Assembly: GCA_021793595.1 (NCBI GenBank)
Contig: JAJYSL010000089.1
Coordinates: 2,894 to 15,925, forward strand
Length of the DNA stretch: 13,032 nucleotides
From: Acidobacteriota bacterium
Lineage (GTDB): Bacteria > Acidobacteriota > Terriglobia > Terriglobales > Acidobacteriaceae
Reading direction: 5' to 3'
Made by a program: the position numbers and the translations under genes. The notes under the pieces were generated by a model that worked only from the letters and a program-made list of their open reading frames with translations, was not told the origin of the DNA and searched no databases. This document shows positions 7,592-13,032 of this stretch, in pieces (position 1 is the stretch's first letter; each line of letters opens with the position of its first letter).

Positions 7592-8803
7592 ATGGCAAAG
7601 AAAGTTGTGTTGGCATATTCCGGCGGGCTCGATACGTCCATCATCATTCCCTGGCTGAATGACAACTATGGCATGGATGTGATTGCGATGATCGCCGACG
7701 TTGGACAGGGTGAAGACCTTGACGCAGTAAAGGCCAAGGCCTATGCTACCGGCGCAAAGAAAGCCGTTGTGCTGGATCTGCGCGAGGAGTTCTTGACCGA
7801 CTACGTGTTCCCCACCGTGCGCGCGGGAGCAGTGTATGAGGATAAATATCTGTTGGGCACCTCCATGGCTCGACCCGTCATCGCCAAGCATCAGGTCGAG
7901 GTTGCGCTGGCTGAGGGTGCGGATGCGCTTTCGCACGGCTCAACGGGAAAAGGCAACGATCAAGTCCGGTTTGAACATGCCTACCAGGCCCTGGCACCGG
8001 AATTGAAAATCATCGCGCCGTGGCGTGAATGGGATTTGAAATCGCGTGAAGATTGTCTGGATTATGCGGAAGCACACGGCATTCACGTGGAACAGAGCCG
8101 CGAAAAGATCCATTCACGCGATCGCAATTTGTGGCACATCAGTCATGAAGGTGGCGAGTTGGAGGACGCCGGCAACGCACCGTTAGAAAGCACTTGGGTG
8201 TGGACGCGCTCGCCGCAGGACGCGCCGGATCGCACGGAAACGGTCGAGATTGGGTTCGAACAAGGCAATCCTGTGTCAGTGAATGGCATGCGTCTGGAGC
8301 CGGTGCAATTGCTTGAGCTCCTGAATGAAATCGCGGCCCGCAATGCGGTTGGCCGCATTGACCTGGTTGAGAATCGTTTTGTCGGCATCAAGAGTCGTGG
8401 CATTTATGAGACGCCCGGCGGCACGCTGCTGATGGCCGCACACCGCGAGCTGGAGGCGATGACGCTCGAGCGTGAAGTGAAGCACTACAAACAGCAGATC
8501 GCGTTGAAGTATGCCGAACTGGTCTATTTCGGGCTGTGGTTTACACCGTTGCGCGAAGCGCTGGACGGCTTTGTCAACACGACGCAGAAAAGCGTGACCG
8601 GAACCGTGAAGCTGGCGCTTTATAAAGGCAATGTCAGCGTCTCGGGTCGCGCCAGTGAGTTTGCTCTCTACTCACCGGAGCTGTCTTCGTTCACCATGGG
8701 CGACAGCTACGATCAGAAGGATGCGGCTGGATTTATTCGCATTCTAGGCTTGCCGGCGCGTACTCTCACGCACCTGAAGAAACACCTGGAGACTGTTCGG
8801 TGA
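7592..8803 (+). CDS. argG: Argininosuccinate synthase ArgG
   Basis: A cytoplasmic enzyme that condenses citrulline with aspartate at the cost of ATP going to AMP and pyrophosphate, giving argininosuccinate. It has 403 residues, the length of the common (type 1) form rather than the longer form found in Escherichia coli. The N-terminal ATP pyrophosphatase loop is AYSGGLDTS at 8-16. DVGQGEDL, the GTSMARP segment, GSTGKGNDQVRFE and SREKIHSRDRNLWHISHEGG all match the family. It is the only gene in the run with its own short leader: 24 bases after argF and an independent ribosome binding site, so it is probably translated without coupling. No terminator or promoter is visible in that gap. Its TGA overlaps the GTG of argH. 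Confidence 0.97.
   Translation: MAKKVVLAYSGGLDTSIIIPWLNDNYGMDVIAMIADVGQGEDLDAVKAKAYATGAKKAVVLDLREEFLTDYVFPTVRAGAVYEDKYLLGTSMARPVIAKHQVEVALAEGADALSHGSTGKGNDQVRFEHAYQALAPELKIIAPWREWDLKSREDCLDYAEAHGIHVEQSREKIHSRDRNLWHISHEGGELEDAGNAPLESTWVWTRSPQDAPDRTETVEIGFEQGNPVSVNGMRLEPVQLLELLNEIAARNAVGRIDLVENRFVGIKSRGIYETPGGTLLMAAHRELEAMTLEREVKHYKQQIALKYAELVYFGLWFTPLREALDGFVNTTQKSVTGTVKLALYKGNVSVSGRASEFALYSPELSSFTMGDSYDQKDAAGFIRILGLPARTLTHLKKHLETVR
8788..8791 (+). promoter_or_regulatory. Ribosome binding site of argH
   Basis: GGAG lies eight bases before GTG 8800 but fourteen before the in-frame ATG at 8806, so the GTG is the better start. Confidence 0.6.
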
Positions 8804-10278
8804 AAATGTGGTCGGGCAGATTTCGTGAGCCACTGGACGCAACGTTCGATGGCTGGCAGCGCTCGTTTCGCTTTGACTGGCGGTTGATTCCTTACGAAGT
8901 GGTCGCCAGCAAAGCGCACGCGCGCGCGTTGGCGGAACTGCGTGTGGTATCGCACGATGAGTTGCATTCAATTTGCGCTGGCCTGGACGGCATTCTTGCA
9001 GATTTCGAGGCCGGTGGCTCTGCGCGCGAGAAACATGCCGACGCCGAAGATGTGCACCACTTTGTTGAATTGGAATTGAAACTACGCATTGGAAATACTG
9101 CGTTAAAGCTGCACACCGGCCGCAGCCGAAATGAGCAGATTGCGACTGACCTGCGACTCTACCTACGCGACTCGATTGCAACACTTCAAAACGATCTTCA
9201 CCAATGGATGAAAGCCTTCCTTGCACAGGCGAAATCTGCAGGCGAAGCAGCCATGCCCGCCTTCACCCACTTGCAGCGGGCGGAGCCTGTGTTGGTCGCG
9301 CACTGGTTGCTGGCGTACGTCTCCATGCTGCAGCGCGACTATTCCCGCCTGGAAGATTGCGCAACGCGATTGAACCATTGCCCACTCGGCTCCGGTGCCG
9401 TTGCAGGCGCGACCTTGCCGTTGAACCGTGCCATGGTCGCTCACGAACTCGGCTTCGATGCGCCGACGGCGAACAGTATGGACGCGACCAGCGATCGCGA
9501 TTTTGTTCTGGAATATTTGCAGGCCCTGGCGCAAATTGCATTGCACATCAGCCGATTCGCGGAAGAGGTCACTCTCTACGCAACGACCGAATTCGGCTTT
9601 GTCGATTTGCCGGAGGCATTTTCGACTGGGTCCAGTGCGATGCCGCAAAAGAAAAACCCTGACCTGACGGAGCTGGCACGGGCCAAATCCGGTCGCATCA
9701 TTGCAGCCTCTCACACCGTCGAGTTGCAATTGAAGGGATTGCCCTTGGCCTACAACAAGGACATGCAGGAGACACAGGAAGCTGTTTTTGCGGCCACCGA
9801 AGAATCGCACGCCCTACTTTCTCTGCTGGGCCGTTTTACCGCTGCGCTTCAATTTCGTTCAGACAGAATGCAGGATGCCTCAACCCACGGTTTTCTAAAC
9901 GCCATGGCGGCGGCAACCTACCTGGTGCATAAAGGTGTTGCCTTTCGCACCGCGCATGAAATCATCGGCAATGCAGTGCGTTATTGCCTGGGTAAAGGAT
10001 GCGAATTAAACGCACTCTCGCTCGAAGAATTGCGTGGGTTCAGTACGGCATTCGAGCAGGATTTTTTTACAGCGATCACATTGGAAGCAACGCTCGATTG
10101 CCATGATGTAGTCGGCGGCACTGCACGCTCTCGCGTCCGCGAGGCATTAGCACTCGCTGAATTTGCTGCGTCTCAATGGGAAAATTCCGAAGAGCCTTCT
10201 GCATCCCGTCCGTCGGCGGATGATTTAGGTGGTGACGCAACCGTCACGCTGCGGGGTGGGAAACATGCGGGCTCGTAA
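8800..10278 (+). CDS. argH: Argininosuccinate lyase ArgH
   Basis: A cytoplasmic tetramer of the fumarase/aspartase superfamily that splits argininosuccinate into arginine and fumarate, the last step of the pathway. Family landmarks in order: MWSGRF at the start, HTGRSRNEQ at 105-113, the catalytic histidine region TH-LQRAEPV (His157), and the mobile signature loop GSSAMPQKKNPD (277-288) with the catalytic serine at 278 or 279. The start is GTG 8800, giving GTGA with argG; ATG 8806 would remove only two residues. The 492-residue protein is about 30 longer than usual: from about residue 460 the tail (SEEPSASRPSADDLGG and on) is polar and looks disordered. That tail is coded in the stretch just before and within argA, overlapping the argA start by 14 bases. 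Confidence 0.95.
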   Translation: MKMWSGRFREPLDATFDGWQRSFRFDWRLIPYEVVASKAHARALAELRVVSHDELHSICAGLDGILADFEAGGSAREKHADAEDVHHFVELELKLRIGNTALKLHTGRSRNEQIATDLRLYLRDSIATLQNDLHQWMKAFLAQAKSAGEAAMPAFTHLQRAEPVLVAHWLLAYVSMLQRDYSRLEDCATRLNHCPLGSGAVAGATLPLNRAMVAHELGFDAPTANSMDATSDRDFVLEYLQALAQIALHISRFAEEVTLYATTEFGFVDLPEAFSTGSSAMPQKKNPDLTELARAKSGRIIAASHTVELQLKGLPLAYNKDMQETQEAVFAATEESHALLSLLGRFTAALQFRSDRMQDASTHGFLNAMAAATYLVHKGVAFRTAHEIIGNAVRYCLGKGCELNALSLEELRGFSTAFEQDFFTAITLEATLDCHDVVGGTARSRVREALALAEFAASQWENSEEPSASRPSADDLGGDATVTLRGGKHAGS

Positions 10279-10783
10279 GGCGCGCTTGCCGGATGCAGAC
10301 GCGATTCACGGCCTGATTCGCAGCCTCTCCTTCGACGGCACGCTTTTGCCACGCAGCCCAGCAGAAATCTACGAGAACATTCGTGACTTCACCGTGGTGG
10401 AGACTGATGAGGGCGAGTTCCTTGGGTGCGGCGCGCTGCATCTTTATGGTCCGCACCTGGCTGAGATTCGCTCGATCGCGGTCGGCGAGAAGGCCAAAGG
10501 TCAGGGTGCCGGCGGCTACCTGGTTGAAGCGCTGATTCAAGAAGCGGAAAGCCATAGCGTACCGTGCGTCTGCCTATTTACTCGTATTCCAGGATTTTTT
10601 CAGCGCTTCGGATTTGTACCGGTCGACCGGACTGCATTGCCTGACAAAATCTACAAGGATTGCGCGAATTGTCCACGTCTGAACGCGTGTGATGAGTTCG
10701 CCATGGCACGTGGAACGCTGCCGGACACAGCAGTTCTTGGTCCAGTGCGTGTCAAGGAACACCTGGTTCCGTTACAAATTTAG
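10265..10783 (+). CDS. argA: Short N-acetylglutamate synthase (GNAT), ArgA-like
   Basis: A GNAT-fold acetyltransferase of 172 residues, likely to transfer acetyl from acetyl-CoA to glutamate, the first step of the pathway. It lacks the amino acid kinase domain of classical ArgA and resembles the short synthases known from mycobacteria and the ArgH(A) fusions. KARLPDADAIHGLIRSLS at the start, CGALHLYGPHLAEIRSIAV (55-73) and the acetyl-CoA loop KGQGAGGYLVEAL (78-90) are typical. RIPGFFQRFGF follows. A Cys-x2-Cys-x5-Cys motif (Cys133, 136, 142; KDCANCPRLNACDE) suggests a metal site or redox sensing; that is an inference. I chose ATG 10265 by similarity of the N-terminus; a GTG at 10229 would add twelve residues. 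It overlaps argH by 14 bases and closes the operon, facing the ABC gene tail to tail 19 bases away. Confidence 0.85.
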   Translation: MRARKARLPDADAIHGLIRSLSFDGTLLPRSPAEIYENIRDFTVVETDEGEFLGCGALHLYGPHLAEIRSIAVGEKAKGQGAGGYLVEALIQEAESHSVPCVCLFTRIPGFFQRFGFVPVDRTALPDKIYKDCANCPRLNACDEFAMARGTLPDTAVLGPVRVKEHLVPLQI

Positions 10784-10802
10784 AATGGCCTTCCGAGGCA
10801 AT

Positions 10803-11597
10803 TTACCAGGCATGATAAAAACCATTTCGCTCGGCCAGTTCCACTTCCACTCCAAACAGTTTCTGCAGCCGGTCCGCGGTCAACATCTCTGCCTTGGCTC
10901 CGTCGCCGACGATACGTCCCGCTTGCATCATGACCACTCGCTCGATTTCCGGCAAGATGTCGGAGAGATGGTGGGTAATCAGCAAAATTCCAGTTCCCTG
11001 CTGGGCGAGTCGCCGCATCGTATGCCGCAGTTCCCATTGTGCGGCGAGATCCAGTCCATTGCTGGGCTCGTCCAGCAAAAGAATTTTTGGCCGATGCACA
11101 ATGGCTCGCCCAATCAGAATTCTCTTCGTCTCTCCCACCGACATTTGTCCCACTGGCTTGTTGCGAAGATGTTCGACTTCCAGCAGATGAAGAATCTCAT
11201 CGGCTCGCTGCCACATGGCTTCCGTCACGTGGAAGTGCGGCCACAAAGTAGAACTGGAAAAAAATCCCGACACCACGGCATCGCGCCCAGTTGTATGCGG
11301 CGTACGCTCCCCGGGCAACTCGCTGGCAACTGCGCCCAGATGTCGGCGCAGTTCGGTCAGATCCCAGCGTTCTCGACCAAAGATTCGCAAGAAAGAGTCT
11401 TCCCGCACAAGAGGGTAGCGCTGGCAGGTAAGAGTCTGGATCAACGTGGACTTTCCGCAGCCGTTTGGACCAAGAATGGCAACGTGTTCGTGCTGGCCAA
11501 CCCGCAGAGAAATGCCGTGCAGCACGACAGCGTCTCCGCGGGCCACAGAAATATTTTTCGTTTCAATAAATAATGGGGAATCCAATTCCGCTTTCAT
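10803..11597 (-). CDS. ABC ATPase, ModF/YlmA-like
   Basis: A 264-residue ATP-binding subunit without membrane segments. Walker A is GPNGCGKST at 43-51. The ABC signature is the unusual MSVGETKR at 152-159 in place of LSGGQ. Walker B is ILLLDEPSNGLD at 172-183 with Glu177, and the switch histidine is in LLITHH (205-210). The Q-loop has AVASELPGE, without a clear glutamine. The region after it (RDAVVSGFFSSSTL) resembles ModF and YlmA proteins, ATPases whose partner and substrate are largely unknown. No permease or binding protein is nearby. I chose ATG 11597; an ATG at 11625 in the same frame would overlap argJ. No clear ribosome binding site is seen. It splits argJ from the other arg genes on the opposite strand, so its link with arginine is doubtful and may be positional only. 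Confidence 0.85.
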   Translation of the reverse strand: MKAELDSPLFIETKNISVARGDAVVLHGISLRVGQHEHVAILGPNGCGKSTLIQTLTCQRYPLVREDSFLRIFGRERWDLTELRRHLGAVASELPGERTPHTTGRDAVVSGFFSSSTLWPHFHVTEAMWQRADEILHLLEVEHLRNKPVGQMSVGETKRILIGRAIVHRPKILLLDEPSNGLDLAAQWELRHTMRRLAQQGTGILLITHHLSDILPEIERVVMMQAGRIVGDGAKAEMLTADRLQKLFGVEVELAERNGFYHAW

Positions 11598-11603
11598 TGA
11601 TAA

Positions 11604-11607
11604 AGGA
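11604..11607 (+). promoter_or_regulatory. Ribosome binding site of argJ
   Basis: AGGA (within AAAGGA from 11602) lies eight bases before ATG 11616 and only two before ATG 11610. The spacing favours 11616. Confidence 0.55.
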
Positions 11608-11615
11608 TAATGGCA

Positions 11616-12863
11616 ATGTCGCATGAAGCCTTCGCACCTCCTACTTTTTCCTTCCTTGACATTCCCGCAGGCTTTCGCTTTGGTGCTGTACGGGCAGGTA
11701 TCAAGCCAAGCGGCAAGCCAGATTTCGCATGCGTTTCCGCGGCAGAAGGCACAACAGCCGCAGCCGTGTTCACCAGCAATCGCATGGTAGCTGCGCCGGT
11801 TCTGGTCGGCCGTGATCATTTACGCAGATCCGGGGGCCGGACGCGTTTCGTCGCAGTCAATGCAGGCAATGCGAACTGCGCCACCGGCGAGCAAGGCATC
11901 GAAGCCTGCCTCACCGTGTGCAAGGCTGCCGCAAAAGAATTTTCTTGCACGCCGGAGGAGGTGATTCCATCTTCCACTGGAATCATTGGCGTACCGCTGC
12001 CCGCTGAAAAAATGGATGCCGCACTTCCTGCGATAGCGACGCAGCTTGGCGAAAGCTCTGCCCACGTGCAGCAATTTGCGGAAGCCATTTTAACCACCGA
12101 TACGCGAGCGAAAATCGCCAGTCTTCAGATCGACATCGGCGACAAGCAGGTCCATGTCTTTGGAGTCGCCAAGGGAGCGGGCATGATCGCTCCGCAATTG
12201 GTACCGCACGCAACCATGCTGGTGTACATCTTCACCGATGCAAAGGTGGAAGCGGTGGATCTGCAGAAATTCTTGAATGAGGCAATCGATCCCACATTCA
12301 ACTGCATCTCGATCGACGGCGACACTTCCACCAACGACACGGTGCTGTTGTTGGCCAGCGGGTCCAGCGGCGTCACGGTTGCGCATGCGCCCCAGGAGCA
12401 AGCCTCCAAAGCATTCTCGCGAGCACTGCTGAAAATCTGCGGATCTTTGGCGCGACAAGTGATTGAAGATGGTGAGGGCGCCGGCCACGTGATTGAACTT
12501 GCGATCGAAGGCGCATCTTCTGCGGAGGACGCCAGGCGGGTCGCGCGCAGTATTGCGAATTCTCCGCTAGTAAAAACAGCGTTCGCTGGATGCGATCCAA
12601 ATTGGGGGCGAATACTGACCGCCGCGGGCTATTCCGGTGCATCCATGTATCCCGGTCGCGCGTCGATCTGGATCGGACGTCTGCCAGTTTGCCGCAACGG
12701 TCGTACCGCCCCGGACTTCGACAAGAATAAAGTTCACGAAACCATGCTGCAAAGAACGGTACATGTTCGGGTGGATCTAGGAATGGGTCACGGAACGTGC
12801 GAATTCCTAACCTGCGATCTGACTTCGGAATATGTTCGGATCAATGCCGAGTATTCCACCTGA
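11616..12863 (+). CDS. argJ: Glutamate N-acetyltransferase / amino-acid acetyltransferase ArgJ
   Basis: It moves the acetyl group from N-acetylornithine to glutamate, releasing ornithine and recycling the acetyl group; some members also use acetyl-CoA. The 415-residue precursor should cut itself into alpha and beta chains before a threonine that becomes the nucleophile. IPSSTGIIG (117-125) gives the oxyanion-hole residues. The cleavage region reads KGAGMIAPQLVPHATMLVYI, so cleavage is predicted between Ala199 and Thr200. Family members usually have two residues between the Pro and the Ala-Thr; here there are five, an apparent insertion of Val-Pro-His. CDPNWGRILTAAGYSG and the end SEYVRINAEYST are typical. 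ATG 11610 would add two residues. The gene is divergent from the ABC gene by 18 bases, so its promoter must lie within that gene; no ARG box is evident there. Confidence 0.95.
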   Translation: MSHEAFAPPTFSFLDIPAGFRFGAVRAGIKPSGKPDFACVSAAEGTTAAAVFTSNRMVAAPVLVGRDHLRRSGGRTRFVAVNAGNANCATGEQGIEACLTVCKAAAKEFSCTPEEVIPSSTGIIGVPLPAEKMDAALPAIATQLGESSAHVQQFAEAILTTDTRAKIASLQIDIGDKQVHVFGVAKGAGMIAPQLVPHATMLVYIFTDAKVEAVDLQKFLNEAIDPTFNCISIDGDTSTNDTVLLLASGSSGVTVAHAPQEQASKAFSRALLKICGSLARQVIEDGEGAGHVIELAIEGASSAEDARRVARSIANSPLVKTAFAGCDPNWGRILTAAGYSGASMYPGRASIWIGRLPVCRNGRTAPDFDKNKVHETMLQRTVHVRVDLGMGHGTCEFLTCDLTSEYVRINAEYST

Positions 12864-13032
12864 TGGCAGTTGAGCGGAACAGCTTCGGCAAAATTCCGGG
12901 CACAAACGGTGAATCTCCTTGCGAAATGACACTGAGCATGTCCCGCGCATAGTTGAAAGTGGCGGGCGGCGGTTAGGTTGATGTTACTACGCAGCGACCT
13001 CGGCGGAAGCAGGCTGCGCAGGGTTGAGGATG
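12864..13032. other. Sequence after argJ, possible gene end at right edge
   Basis: No convincing terminator, RNA or complete gene is seen. On the minus strand the last 45 bases (from 13031 to a TAG at 12987-12989) read ILNPAQPASAEVAA, a plausible alanine-rich protein tail. If real, a gene on the minus strand enters from the right and converges on argJ. The stretch is too short to identify. Confidence 0.25.

Noticed and set aside
10784..10802. Hairpin GCCT-TCCG-AGGC between argA and the ABC gene as a two-way terminator
   Set aside because: Only four base pairs and no run of T on either side; too weak to call.
11540..11615. ARG box before argJ
   Set aside because: AT-rich patches are present but none forms a symmetric TGnAT/ATnCA pair comparable with the two sites before argR.
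1..13032. CRISPR arrays, tRNA or rRNA genes, integrase or att sites
   Set aside because: No regularly spaced repeats, cloverleaf-like sequence, rRNA-like stretch or integrase motif was seen anywhere in the window.

Overview
The window carries a complete or nearly complete arginine biosynthesis cluster. Gene content, moderate-to-high GC, the gene order argR-argC-argB-argD-argF-argG-argH-argA and the style of the proteins suggest an acidobacterium (Acidobacteriota, Terriglobia-like). That placement is an inference from memory of similar clusters and no marker gene is present to fix it.

Layout. Positions 1-762 hold no gene I can support. Positions 763-2087 (minus) hold a major facilitator superfamily (MFS) transporter whose frame is broken at a run of seven G, with only the last three helices or so in the other frame. 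Positions 2138-2690 hold a scrambled remnant: two minus-strand pieces that look like the N- and C-terminal ends of one protein, flanking a plus-strand piece that looks like its interior. It lies just upstream of the MFS gene and may have removed that gene's original start. Positions 2852-2936 are the control region of the arg operon, with two 14-bp inverted repeats whose centres are 20 bp apart; these are very good candidate ARG boxes.

From 2937 to 10783, eight genes run on the plus strand: argR, argC, argB, argD, argF, argG, argH and a short argA-type acetyltransferase. The first five are joined by 4-base ATGA overlaps, argG/argH by GTGA, and argH/argA by a 14-base overlap. The only real gap is 24 bases before argG. 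A lone ABC ATPase of the ModF/YlmA type then lies on the minus strand (10803-11597), and argJ follows on the plus strand (11616-12863), divergent from it by 18 bases. The last 169 bases hold no complete gene; a possible C-terminal end of a minus-strand gene touches the right edge.

How the genes work together: ArgA and/or ArgJ acetylate glutamate; ArgB phosphorylates it; ArgC reduces the acyl phosphate; ArgD transaminates the semialdehyde; ArgJ moves the acetyl group from N-acetylornithine back to glutamate, releasing ornithine; ArgF makes citrulline with carbamoyl phosphate; ArgG and ArgH convert citrulline to arginine plus fumarate. ArgR probably represses the whole chain, itself included, when arginine is plentiful. 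ArgB starts directly at its first beta strand, so it lacks the N-terminal helix of arginine-inhibited kinases; feedback may therefore act on ArgA or ArgJ. I do not see a new kind of system here. The points most worth a second look are the scrambled remnant, the G7 frameshift, a three-residue insertion beside the ArgJ self-cleavage site, and the three-cysteine motif of the short ArgA.
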